Part shown: one piece after another, positions 41,011 to 49,762 of the stretch | Numbering within the stretch: the stretch's first letter is position 1 | How the letters are laid out: each line of letters opens with the position of its first letter | DNA from: Kineosporiaceae bacterium | GTDB lineage: Bacteria > Actinomycetota > Actinomycetes > Actinomycetales > Kineosporiaceae | Direction of reading: 5' to 3' | NCBI GenBank assembly: GCA_016794595.1 | Contig: JAEUJN010000013.1 | Span: 1-64,000, forward strand | DNA: 64,000 nt | Notes under the pieces: model-generated | Told to the model about the DNA's origin: nothing | The model's input: only the letters and a program-made list of their open reading frames with translations | Database searches by the model: none | Translations under genes and position numbers: made by a program

Positions 41011-41679
41011 ATGGCAACTCTCACAGTCGCTTCCGTGGATTCCCCCTCCCGTGACCTCCCGCTGGACGTCCGTATTTCCGCTGTGCCGGAACGGGTTCCG
41101 TTCACCGCGCGAGTGGCCGACCCGGGCCCACTCGGTCTGGCCTGCTTCGCCCTGACCACCTTCGTGCTGTCCTGCTTCAACGCCGGCCTGTTGCCGTCCA
41201 CGGTGAAAGCGGTCGTTCTGGGGCTGGCCCTGTTCTACGGCGGTGTGGTGCAGGTCATTGCCGGCATCGTCGAGTACGCCAAGGGAAATGCCTTCGGCGG
41301 CACGGCTTTCTGCTCCTACGGCGCCTTCTGGATGGCTTACTGGTACCTGAGCACGCACCTGTCCCTGATGGCCAAGGCATCGCCGGGCGACGTGTCCCGG
41401 GCGATCGGTGTGTTCCTGCTGGCGTGGACCATCTTCACGATCTACATGTTCGTCGTCTCCTTCCGCACCAACGCAGCCCTGGTGATCACGTTCGGTATGC
41501 TCACCGCTGCCCTGATCGCCCTGACCATCGGTGACCTGGCTGCCTCGCCCGACGCCACGCTGATCGGCGGGTGGCTCGGCCTGGTGACCGCGGCCCTGGC
41601 CTGGTACGCCTCCTTCGCCGGCGTGATGAACGCCACCGCCGGCCGAGTCGTGCTCCCCGTGGTTCCGCTGAAGAAGTAG
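41011..41679 (+). CDS. Acetate uptake transporter (GPR1/FUN34/SatP family)
   Basis: 222 aa with six helices from about residue 40 onward. The family signature appears as NPG-like [18 protein letters not shown] at the first helix. [20 protein letters not shown] and [12 protein letters not shown] are the other SatP motifs. It imports acetate or succinate with protons. The N-terminal 38 residues are cytoplasmic. The gene interrupts the usual recO-uppS order and has its own 206-nt upstream region and a following hairpin, so it is probably an independent unit. Stop TAG. Confidence 0.9.
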   Translation: MATLTVASVDSPSRDLPLDVRISAVPERVPFTARVADPGPLGLACFALTTFVLSCFNAGLLPSTVKAVVLGLALFYGGVVQVIAGIVEYAKGNAFGGTAFCSYGAFWMAYWYLSTHLSLMAKASPGDVSRAIGVFLLAWTIFTIYMFVVSFRTNAALVITFGMLTAALIALTIGDLAASPDATLIGGWLGLVTAALAWYASFAGVMNATAGRVVLPVVPLKK

Positions 41680-41691
41680 CCCTTCGTGCAA

Positions 41692-41721
41692 GGCTGGGCG
41701 CGTGAGACGACGCGCCCAGCC
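41692..41721 (+). terminator. Perfect 12-bp hairpin after the acetate permease, overlapping the uppS start
   Basis: GGCTGGGCGCGT (41692-41703) and ACGCGCCCAGCC (41710-41721) pair around GAGACG. It lies 12 nt after the permease stop. The annotated uppS GTG (41702) falls at the top of the left arm, so the fold could also hide that start codon. Confidence 0.7.
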
Positions 41722-42562
41722 CTCGCATCCCGGCCGACCGGTCCGGCCCGACCCGGTCGCCCCGCCCGCGCACCCCTCCGGTGCGCGGGCGCCCGCCGTC
41801 CCGGCCGATCTCGTGCCACGTCACGTGGCGATCGTGATGGACGGCAACGGCCGCTGGGCCAACGCCCGTGGTTTGCCCCGCACCAAGGGTCACGAGATGG
41901 GCGAGGCCGCCCTGCTCGACGTGGTCGCCGGTGCCATCGAGATCGGTGTGAGGCACGTCTCGGCGTATGCGTTCTCCACCGAGAACTGGCGCCGCTCACC
42001 CGAGGAGGTCCGCTTCCTGATGGGCTTCAACCGGGACGTGATCCGTCGCCGACGTGACCAGATGCACTCGTGGGGGGTCCGGGTGCGCTGGGCGGGCCGT
42101 CGTCCTCGGCTGTGGCGCAGTGTGATCAGCGAGCTGGAGACTGCCGAGCAGCTGACCCGCCACAACGAGGTGGCCACGCTCACGATGTGCGTCAACTACG
42201 GGGGCCGGGCCGAGATCGCCGACGCCGTGAGGTCGATCGCGACCGAGGCGGCAGCCGGGCGGCTCGACCCCACCCGGATCGACGAGCGGACCATCGCGCG
42301 CTTCCTGGACGAGCCGGAGCTGCCCGAGGTGGACATGTTCTGGCGCCCCGGTGGTGAACACCGGACGTCGAACTTCATGCTCTGGCAGTCGGCCTATGCC
42401 GAGCTGGTGTTCACCGACGAGCTCTGGCCGGACGTCGACCGGCGGGCGTTCTGGCGAGCGATCGAGATCTACGCCGCGCGGGACCGCCGGTACGGCGGCG
42501 CGCTGGATGCCCCCGGGCGCCTCGAACGTCCCGATCCCGCCGAGTCCTCGGCGGCCGGCTGA
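41702..42562 (+). CDS. uppS: Polyprenyl diphosphate synthase (UppS, cis-prenyltransferase)
   Basis: Makes the long-chain polyprenyl diphosphate carrier for cell-wall synthesis from farnesyl diphosphate and isopentenyl diphosphate. 286 aa. Asp47 in [10 protein letters not shown] is the catalytic/Mg site. [20 protein letters not shown] and [13 protein letters not shown] are the other conserved regions; the last usually reads SGEQR in the family. GTG 41702 gives a Pro-rich tail of about 38 residues, as in other actinobacteria, and AAGGCT 6 nt upstream hints at a leaderless start. An in-frame start further in would remove only this tail. Confidence 0.93.
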   Translation: MRRRAQPSHPGRPVRPDPVAPPAHPSGARAPAVPADLVPRHVAIVMDGNGRWANARGLPRTKGHEMGEAALLDVVAGAIEIGVRHVSAYAFSTENWRRSPEEVRFLMGFNRDVIRRRRDQMHSWGVRVRWAGRRPRLWRSVISELETAEQLTRHNEVATLTMCVNYGGRAEIADAVRSIATEAAAGRLDPTRIDERTIARFLDEPELPEVDMFWRPGGEHRTSNFMLWQSAYAELVFTDELWPDVDRRAFWRAIEIYAARDRRYGGALDAPGRLERPDPAESSAAG

Positions 42563-42563
42563 G

Positions 42564-43880
42564 ATGGGCCGGCACGGTCCTCCCGGGCCCGACCCAGACC
42601 CCTGGGACATCGACCCCCACGCGCACGCAGAACCGCACGGGCGTCACCACGGGCACGCACACGGACACTCGCACGGGGAGGGCCGATCCGAGGTACTCCT
42701 GACCGGGCGGATCCGTGCGGTCCTGGCCGTCCTGGTCGGCCTGGTGATCGTGGTGACCGGCCTCGGCGTGGTCGTGTTGTGGCCGCCCGCCGTCCAGCCG
42801 GTGGCCGGGGTGGGAAACCCCTACGACTCGGTCGAGTTCCTGACCGGCGAGATCGAGTCCCTGAGCAGGTCCACCTGCGAGGGCACCTCCTCTGATCGGC
42901 TGCCCGACGGCTCGATCCCGGCGACGGTCGTGTGCGTCACCGCACGGGTGAGCACCTCACCCGGCGACCTCACTGGCGTCCCTGCCGAGCTGGAGGTCGC
43001 CGTGCCCGCGAGCGTGGAGCGGGCCGGGGTCGGGGTGGGGGACAGGATCCGGCTGGCCCGCTATCCCGGCATCGACGGCGAGCCACCGGTCTACGCCTGG
43101 TCGGACGTCGCGCGTGAGCGACCGCTCGGCCTGCTGGTCATCGGCTTCGCGGTGCTGGTGATCCTGGTGGCCCGGCTGAGAGGGGTCGCGGCGCTGGTGG
43201 GTCTGGGAGTGGCCCTGGTGGCCATCGACCGCTTCGTGGTCCCTGCCCTGCTCGCAGGCCGCGATCCCGTGCCGGTCGCGCTGGTGGCCTCCACCGCGAT
43301 CATGATCGTGCTGCTCTACACCGCCCACGGGGTCACCGTGAAGACCACGACCGCCCTGCTGGGCACGCTGGTGGGCCTGCTGGCCACAGCGGGCCTGGCG
43401 CGCTGGGCGACCGCGGCCACCCAGCTGACCGGGCTCCAGGACGAGCAGAGCGGGCGGCTCAGCCAGCTCACCACCAACTCCGGGGTCGCGGACGTGATCC
43501 TGTGCGGGGTGATCATCGCCGGGTTGGGAGTGCTGAACGACGTGACCATCAGCCAGGCCTCCGCGGTGTGGGAGCTGCACGCGGCCGCCCCGGAGATGTC
43601 CGCTCGCAGGCTCTTCACCGGCGCGATGCGGATCGGTCGTGACCACCTGGCGTCGGTGGTCTACACCATCGCCTTCGTCTATGCCGGGGCCTCGCTGCCG
43701 ATGCTGATGCTGGAACGGATCTACGGCCGGCCGATCACCGACATGCTGCTCAGCGGCGGTGTGGCCGAGGAACTCGTCCGCACTCTGGTCACCTCGACCG
43801 GGCTGGTCCTGACCGTCCCGCTCACCACGGCTGTGGCAGCCCTGTTGGCGGCCAACAACCTCGACCGCGCGCGTCAGTGA
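42564..43880 (+). CDS. YibE/F-like membrane protein with a histidine-rich N-terminus
   Basis: 438 aa. The N-terminal 40 residues contain about 10 histidines (HAHAEPHGRHHGHAHGHSHG), a probable metal-binding tail. One helix (about 50-70), an external OB-like domain (about 75-175), then about seven helices form the YibE/F domain (LYTAHGVTVKTTTALLGTLV, GVLNDVTISQASAVWEL). The function is unknown; the family is only described as putative transport. The ATG lies 1 nt after the uppS stop. The His-rich tail, next to the zinc operon on the other strand, suggests a metal-related role. Confidence 0.87.
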   Translation: MGRHGPPGPDPDPWDIDPHAHAEPHGRHHGHAHGHSHGEGRSEVLLTGRIRAVLAVLVGLVIVVTGLGVVVLWPPAVQPVAGVGNPYDSVEFLTGEIESLSRSTCEGTSSDRLPDGSIPATVVCVTARVSTSPGDLTGVPAELEVAVPASVERAGVGVGDRIRLARYPGIDGEPPVYAWSDVARERPLGLLVIGFAVLVILVARLRGVAALVGLGVALVAIDRFVVPALLAGRDPVPVALVASTAIMIVLLYTAHGVTVKTTTALLGTLVGLLATAGLARWATAATQLTGLQDEQSGRLSQLTTNSGVADVILCGVIIAGLGVLNDVTISQASAVWELHAAAPEMSARRLFTGAMRIGRDHLASVVYTIAFVYAGASLPMLMLERIYGRPITDMLLSGGVAEELVRTLVTSTGLVLTVPLTTAVAALLAANNLDRARQ

Positions 43881-43950
43881 CGCTCGACCCGGGTGCCGGC
43901 GATCAGATCGTGCAGGGCGCGGTGATCAGTCCCTCACGCCGGCCAGCACC

Positions 43951-44379
43951 TCAGCGCCCCGGAGGCTGCGTCGGCTCGGGTACCGGCCGATCCGCGCACT
44001 CCCGGCAGGTACCGAACACCTCGACCACGTGATCGACGTCGGTGAAGCCGTGGTCGGCGGCGACCTCCTCGGCCCAGCGCTCGACGGCTGCGGAGTCGAC
44101 CTCCACTGTGCGCCGGCAGTGCCGGCAGGTGAGGTGGTGGTGGTGACCTGTGCTGCACCGCCGGTAGAGCACCTCGCCGTCGATGCCGCGGACGACGTCC
44201 AGCACCCCGTCGTCGGCCAGCGCCTGCAGGGTGCGGTACACGGTCGCCAGCCCCACGCCGTCCCCGCTGTCGCGCAACCGCGCGTGCAGCTGCTGAGCGC
44301 TGATGAAGCCGGCGCTGGCCTGCAGCGCAGTCCAGACCGCCGAGCGCTGCCGGGTCTGGGGACGTCTAGTGGTCGTCAT
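43951..44379 (-). CDS. zur: Zinc-responsive Fur-family repressor (Zur)
   Basis: 142 aa. The winged helix is QTRQRSAVWTALQAS...GLATVYRTLQALADDG. The metal sites are CSTGHHHHLTCRHC near residues 75-88 and CREC near 125, the structural zinc Cys4. HHHH and the pairing with znuABC mark it as Zur rather than Fur. It is the last gene of the znuA-znuC-znuB-zur operon; its ATG lies 14 nt inside znuB. It should bind the palindrome overlapping the znuA start, so it represses its own operon when zinc is sufficient. Confidence 0.93.
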   Translation of the reverse strand: MTTTRRPQTRQRSAVWTALQASAGFISAQQLHARLRDSGDGVGLATVYRTLQALADDGVLDVVRGIDGEVLYRRCSTGHHHHLTCRHCRRTVEVDSAAVERWAEEVAADHGFTDVDHVVEVFGTCRECADRPVPEPTQPPGR

Positions 44380-45319
44380 AGTGCGCCCCGTGGATCGCGT
44401 GGCGGTGGCCGTCGTGTTCGTAGTCCACGTGATCGCCGTGCTCGATCGCCGGATGCCCGCACCCGGGCCCGTGCTCGTGAGTGTGCTCGGCGAGATCGTG
44501 CGCTCGCCGGGAGTGCACCGCCCGGCGCGCGGCCGTCGTCAGGGTGGCCACCAGGAACACGGCGATCGCCAGCAGCACGATGGTCCCCCCGGAGGGGGTG
44601 TTGAGGTAGTAGGAGGCGGTGGTGCCCCCGAGCCCGACGCCCACGCCCACCGCGACCGCGATCAGCAGGCTGCTGCGGAAGCTGGTGGCGACCACCTGCG
44701 CCACGGCATTGGGCAGGATCATCAGGGCGCTGATCAGCAGCAGGCCGACGACCCGCATCGAGATCACGACAGTGGCCGCGGTCAGGGCGGCCAACAACAG
44801 GTTCAGGCCCATGACGTTCATGCCGCTGGCCCGCGCGAACTCCTCGTCGTTGCTCACCGCGAACAGCCGCGGGGCCAGGCCGACGGCCACCGCCAGGACC
44901 GCGACCGAGAGTGCGGCGAACACGGCCAGATCCTCACCAGAGGTGGTGGTGATCGCGCCGAAGAGGTACGCGGTCAGGTTGGCCGGTCGGTCGGCGGACA
45001 GCCCGATCAGCACCACCCCGCCGGCGATCCCCCCGTAGAACATCACGGCCAGGGCGACATCGGCGCTGGCCCGGCCCCGGGCCCGGATCAGCTCGATCGC
45101 CCCGGCGCCGAGCACGGCACACACCAGGGCGGCACCCACCGGCGCCGTGCCGGTCAGGAAGCCCAGGGCCACCCCGGTGAGTGCCACGTGACCGATGCCG
45201 TCCCCGATCAGCGCCAGCCGGCGCTGCACCAGGTAGATGCCCACCATCGGGGCGGTCAGCCCGACCATCAGTGAGGCCACCAACGCCCTGATCATGAAGT
45301 CATACTGCAGCAGCTCCAC
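44366..45319 (-). CDS. znuB: Zinc ABC transporter permease ZnuB, with histidine-rich C-terminal tail
   Basis: 317 aa ABC-3 family permease with about eight helices (MVGIYLVQRRLALIGDGIGH at the start; ALMILPNAVAQ late). The last 45 or so residues are soluble and contain about 13 histidines (EHTHEHGPGCGHP; HDGHRHAIHGAHYDDH), plus one Cys, an unusual metal-binding tail for a permease, possibly a cytoplasmic zinc buffer. ATG 45319 lies 13 nt after znuC. It overlaps zur by 14 nt. Together with ZnuA and ZnuC it imports zinc. Confidence 0.93.
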   Translation of the reverse strand: MELLQYDFMIRALVASLMVGLTAPMVGIYLVQRRLALIGDGIGHVALTGVALGFLTGTAPVGAALVCAVLGAGAIELIRARGRASADVALAVMFYGGIAGGVVLIGLSADRPANLTAYLFGAITTTSGEDLAVFAALSVAVLAVAVGLAPRLFAVSNDEEFARASGMNVMGLNLLLAALTAATVVISMRVVGLLLISALMILPNAVAQVVATSFRSSLLIAVAVGVGVGLGGTTASYYLNTPSGGTIVLLAIAVFLVATLTTAARRAVHSRRAHDLAEHTHEHGPGCGHPAIEHGDHVDYEHDGHRHAIHGAHYDDH

Positions 45320-45332
45320 GTCCTCGTGCCCC

Positions 45333-46145
45333 TCAGCCCGTCGATCCGAGGCCGCCGAGCCAGCCCGGCACGCTGTGGGCGTGGTGAGCGTCGCTGCCGC
45401 CGGTGAGTGCGGCCCCGAAGGCCGCCGCGGCGGGCAGATCGGCCTCGACCCGGCCGTCCCGCATCATCACCGCCCGGGTCAGCACGCTGCGCATCGGGGC
45501 GATCTCATGGGTCACCACGACCAGGGTGAGCCCTTGCGCGACAAGGTTCTCCAGGGTGTTCACCAGCCGGGCCTGGTTCTCGGCGTCGACCCCGGCGGTC
45601 GGCTCGTCCATGATCAGCATCTCCGGGCCGCAGGCGAGGGCCCGGGCGATCAGCACCCGGCGTTGCTGGCCCCCGGACAGGTTGGCCACCGGAACCCGCT
45701 GCCGCGCAGTGAGTCCCACGAGTTCGATCGCCTCGCCGACAGCTGCCCGGTCGGCGGCCGTCATCCGGCTGAACCACCGCTTGCGCGGCAATCGGCCGGA
45801 GGCGACCACCTCGGCCACGGTGGAGGGGATGGCGCCGACCACGGTGTGCCGCTGGGGCACGTAACCGATACGCCAGCGCTCGCGCAGGTGGTCGAGCGGG
45901 GTGCCGAACACGCGGACCTGACCGCTCATCACCGTGGCCAGCCCGAGGATCCCGCGGACCACCGTGGTCTTGCCCGACCCGTTGGGTCCGACCAGGGCGA
46001 CCACCTCGCCGCGGTCGACCCTCAGGTCGACATCGTGGACGACGGGCCGCTCGGCGTAGCCGATCGAGGCGTGAACCAGCTCCACCACGGCGGCCCGGTC
46101 GTCGGGCGGCCGTGGTGGCCTGCTGGTCGAGTCGGTCCCGGTCAC
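45333..46145 (-). CDS. znuC: Zinc ABC transporter ATP-binding protein ZnuC
   Basis: 270 aa ATPase. Walker A is GPNGSGKTT (about 53-61), Q-loop YVPQRH, signature LSGGQQRR, Walker B MLIMDEP, D-loop and H-loop VVTHE. The C-terminus (SDAHHAHSVPGW) has a short His cluster. It powers zinc import by ZnuB. The GTG start lies 6 nt after the znuA stop. All catalytic motifs are intact. Confidence 0.94.
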   Translation of the reverse strand: MTGTDSTSRPPRPPDDRAAVVELVHASIGYAERPVVHDVDLRVDRGEVVALVGPNGSGKTTVVRGILGLATVMSGQVRVFGTPLDHLRERWRIGYVPQRHTVVGAIPSTVAEVVASGRLPRKRWFSRMTAADRAAVGEAIELVGLTARQRVPVANLSGGQQRRVLIARALACGPEMLIMDEPTAGVDAENQARLVNTLENLVAQGLTLVVVTHEIAPMRSVLTRAVMMRDGRVEADLPAAAAFGAALTGGSDAHHAHSVPGWLGGLGSTG

Positions 46146-46151
46146 CGTGGG

Positions 46152-47099
46152 TCAGCTGCACCCTTGGCCGGTACGCAGGGTCCCGAGGTTGGATCGCATG
46201 ACCCCAAAGTAGTCCGAGGAGGCATCGGCCAGGCCCTCCAGCGGGTCGAGCAGGGCTGAGGCAGCGCCCGTGCCGCGGGCCACCGTCTCGGCCACCGCCG
46301 GGCTCACCAGCGGTTCGTGATAGATGGTCGTGACCTTGTTGGCCTTCACGAAGTCGGTGATCCGGGCGAGGGTGCCGGCGTCGGGCTCGGCGTCCGGGGA
46401 CAGGCCGGCGATGCCGAGCTGCCTCAGGTCGTACCGCTGGGCCAGGTACCCGAAGGCCTCGTGGCTGGTGACCAGCGTCCGGCTGGTGCACGTGCCCAGG
46501 CCGGCCCGCAGCTCGGCGTCCAGCGCGGTCAGGTCCGCGCGCAGCGCGGTCGCGTTCGCGGTGAAGGTCGCTGCCCCCTGGGGGTCCACCGAGGCCAGCC
46601 GGGCCGCGACGGCGTCGGCGACGTCGGCCAGCCGCGTGGGATCCAGCCAGAAGTGCGGGTCGATCCCGGTGTGCCCGTCCTCGTCCTCTGCCTTCAGGTC
46701 CAGCCGCGCGGACGGGGCGACGTCGAGGACGGCGTCGGCCGGCAGGCCGTCGGCGGCATCGTCGACGGCCGGCTGGAACCCGGACAACTGGATGACCAGG
46801 GAGGAGTCGGTGATCTGGGCAACGTCCTTGGGCGTCAGCTCGAGGTCGTGCGGCTCGGCGCCGGGTGGGGTCAGGTTGACCACGGTTCCGCGCGGCCCGA
46901 GCAGCCGCTGGGTGACGTACTGCAGGGGATAGAAGCCGGTGACCACGGTGAGCCCGGGCTGATCCCCGCTGCTGCGGCTCTCGCCGCCGGGAGCCGTGCC
47001 GGTCGTGCCGGACGGGGGTGGGGAGGATGAACCGCAGGCTGACAGCGGCAGGGCTGCGGCGATGACCAGGGCGACGGCCGCCGTCCACTTTCCAAGCAT
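46152..47099 (-). CDS. znuA: Zinc ABC transporter substrate-binding lipoprotein ZnuA
   Basis: Cluster A-I metal-binding protein of 315 aa. The signal peptide ends in the lipobox LSAC. GAEPHDLELTPKDVAQI supplies the first metal His, HTGIDPHFWLDP the second, TSHEAFGYLAQRYDL the third, and an Asp near the C-terminus is expected. It captures extracellular zinc. The ATG at 47099 lies 7 nt after a -10-like GAGAAT and inside a perfect Zur box, so the message is probably leaderless; an ATG 9 nt upstream (47108) is the alternative. It heads znuA-znuC-znuB-zur. Confidence 0.93.
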   Translation of the reverse strand: MLGKWTAAVALVIAAALPLSACGSSSPPPSGTTGTAPGGESRSSGDQPGLTVVTGFYPLQYVTQRLLGPRGTVVNLTPPGAEPHDLELTPKDVAQITDSSLVIQLSGFQPAVDDAADGLPADAVLDVAPSARLDLKAEDEDGHTGIDPHFWLDPTRLADVADAVAARLASVDPQGAATFTANATALRADLTALDAELRAGLGTCTSRTLVTSHEAFGYLAQRYDLRQLGIAGLSPDAEPDAGTLARITDFVKANKVTTIYHEPLVSPAVAETVARGTGAASALLDPLEGLADASSDYFGVMRSNLGTLRTGQGCS

Positions 47100-47135
47100 G
47101 AGAATCATTCTCAGTTGTATGAGGGCTGCTGTCAA
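47099..47135 (-). promoter_or_regulatory. znuA promoter with perfect Zur box
   Basis: The palindrome TGAGAATCATTCTCA (47099-47113) is a 7-1-7 Zur/Fur-type site. On the minus strand, TTGACA (47135-47130), 17 nt, GAGAAT (47112-47107), 7 nt, then ATG 47099. Bound Zur would cover the -10, transcript start and start codon. Confidence 0.85.
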
Positions 47136-47189
47136 ACGGCGCTGTCGACCGCCGGGCACGGCCACGCAGCCTCCCCGCCAGGCCGGTCC

Positions 47190-47244
47190 GGGACCAGTAC
47201 GGGACCGGTACGGGACCGATACGGGATCGGTGCGGGGCCGGTAC
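47190..47244. repeat. Five direct repeats of 11 bp between znuA and the next gene
   Basis: Consecutive units GGGACCAGTAC, GGGACCGGTAC, GGGACCGATAC, GGGATCGGTGC and GGGGCCGGTAC. The period is about one helical turn, so equivalent bases face the same side. Confidence 0.85.
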
Positions 47245-47260
47245 GGGGTACGCCGACAGG

Positions 47261-47266
47261 TAGCGT
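47261..47266 (+). promoter_or_regulatory. Leaderless -10 element (TAGCGT)
   Basis: TAGCGT lies 7 nt before GTG 47274, with no ribosome site between. Confidence 0.55.
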
Positions 47267-47273
47267 GGCCGGC

Positions 47274-47636
47274 GTGCTGGTGCTGACCCGCTACCTGGTG
47301 CCTCCGCAGGAGAGCGCCGAGTTCCACGCCCTCGCCGTCCGGGCGCTCGAGGTTCTGACCGAACGCCTCGGATGCACAGGTGGCCGTCTGGGACGTACCG
47401 TCGACGACCCGAGCCTGTGGACCATCACCACGTCCTGGCGCTCGGTGGGGGACTACCGGCGGGCCCTCTCGCACGTCGAGGTCAAGTTGCACGCCGTCCC
47501 CGTGATGTACCGGGCCATCGACGAGCCGACCGCGTACGAGGACCTGCTGACCTGGGATCCGGCAACCGGGTTCACCGGGGCGGCCAGTGACCGGGCGCCG
47601 GATGCCGACACCACCGGCCCCGGCCACGAGCGGTAG
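47274..47636 (+). CDS. Antibiotic biosynthesis monooxygenase (ABM) fold protein
   Basis: 120 aa dimeric alpha/beta-barrel type protein: a beta strand (VLTRYLVP), helix (ESAEFHALAVRALEVLTERL), strands (CTGGRLGRTVDDPSLWTITT) and S-W-R-S-x-x-DYRRAL, followed by a disordered tail. Family members range from quinol monooxygenases to enzymes of unknown role; the substrate is not known. It starts 7 nt after a -10 box (leaderless). Five 11-bp repeats lie just upstream, shared with the divergent znuA. glyS follows 72 nt later. Confidence 0.7.
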   Translation: MLVLTRYLVPPQESAEFHALAVRALEVLTERLGCTGGRLGRTVDDPSLWTITTSWRSVGDYRRALSHVEVKLHAVPVMYRAIDEPTAYEDLLTWDPATGFTGAASDRAPDADTTGPGHER

Positions 47637-47639
47637 CCT
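47634..47639 (+). promoter_or_regulatory. -10 element (TAGCCT) upstream of glyS
   Basis: TAGCCT would give a glyS transcript starting near 47646 with a leader of about 60 nt. It overlaps the stop codon of the preceding gene. Confidence 0.4.
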
Positions 47640-47708
47640 GGCCGCCTGTCGCGCCGCGACGTCCGATCATCGATCCCGCCGACACCCAGCCGGATGGAGC
47701 CTGTCCCC

Positions 47709-49103
<1,395 letters not shown>

Positions 49104-49114
49104 CCGCCGCTGGG

Positions 49115-49762
49115 GTGCGGGTGCGCGCCGTCGGCGTCGACGGCGGGGCACCGCGCGAGTTCGCCCACCGCCTTCTGGTCGAGTTCGCCGTAGACGCAAG
49201 GGGCCGGGACAGCAGCGGGGAGCCGAGACTCGACCACGACTGCGCCCGGTGCGGGTCCACTGACCACGGGCGCCCTCGGCTGGTCGGCACGGCCGGCGAC
49301 CGGTGGCCGCCGGTGAGCCTGAGCCGCGCGCCGGGGCTGATCGTGCTCGCCCTCGGCGCCCCGGATCGACCCGGCGGTCGGGTCGGGGTCGACGTCGAGC
49401 CGGACGGCGCGGCGCGCTTCGCCTCGTTCGCGGCCTTCGCGGACGTCGTGTTGCACCCCGGGGAGTGGCCACCGGCTGGATCCTGGAACGCGCAGGAGTG
49501 CACCCGCACCTGGGTGCGCAAGGAGGCGGTGCTCAAGGCACTGGGCACGGGGTTGCACCTCGATCCGCGCCACCTGCGGCTCAGCGGGCCGGGTGAGGCG
49601 CCCGCCGTCCTCGAGCTCGATGACCCGACGGGTGCGCCCGAATCACCTGTCGCACAAGGGGTCCGGGTGATCGATCTCGACGTGGCACCGGGATTCACCG
49701 CAGCCCTGGCCGTGGTCGAGGCGAGCGCGGACGGCAGCCTCCGAGCGTTCTCAGCTCGGTAG
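49115..49762 (+). CDS. 4'-phosphopantetheinyl transferase (Sfp type)
   Basis: 215 aa. Transfers phosphopantetheine from CoA to the active serine of carrier domains. The Mg2+ site is GVDVEPDG near residue 92, and the second motif is WVRKEAVLKALG near residue 135. A CARCGSTDHGRP segment resembles a zinc knuckle and is typical of actinobacterial members. It starts with GTG 12 nt after glyS and overlaps the M1 gene tail-to-tail by 12 nt. The obvious client is the carrier domain of the Pls/PosA-like synthetase 5 kb away. Confidence 0.9.
   Translation: MRVRAVGVDGGAPREFAHRLLVEFAVDARGRDSSGEPRLDHDCARCGSTDHGRPRLVGTAGDRWPPVSLSRAPGLIVLALGAPDRPGGRVGVDVEPDGAARFASFAAFADVVLHPGEWPPAGSWNAQECTRTWVRKEAVLKALGTGLHLDPRHLRLSGPGEAPAVLELDDPTGAPESPVAQGVRVIDLDVAPGFTAALAVVEASADGSLRAFSAR

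Noticed and set aside
43892-43947. Terminator hairpin between the YibE/F gene and zur
   Set aside because: Only short, bulged pairings (GGTG/CACC, CCGGC/GCCGG, GATCA/TGATC) are possible; not convincing.
47190-47244. CRISPR or replication iterons
   Set aside because: The units have no spacers, and no cas or rep gene lies nearby; they are treated as promoter-associated repeats.
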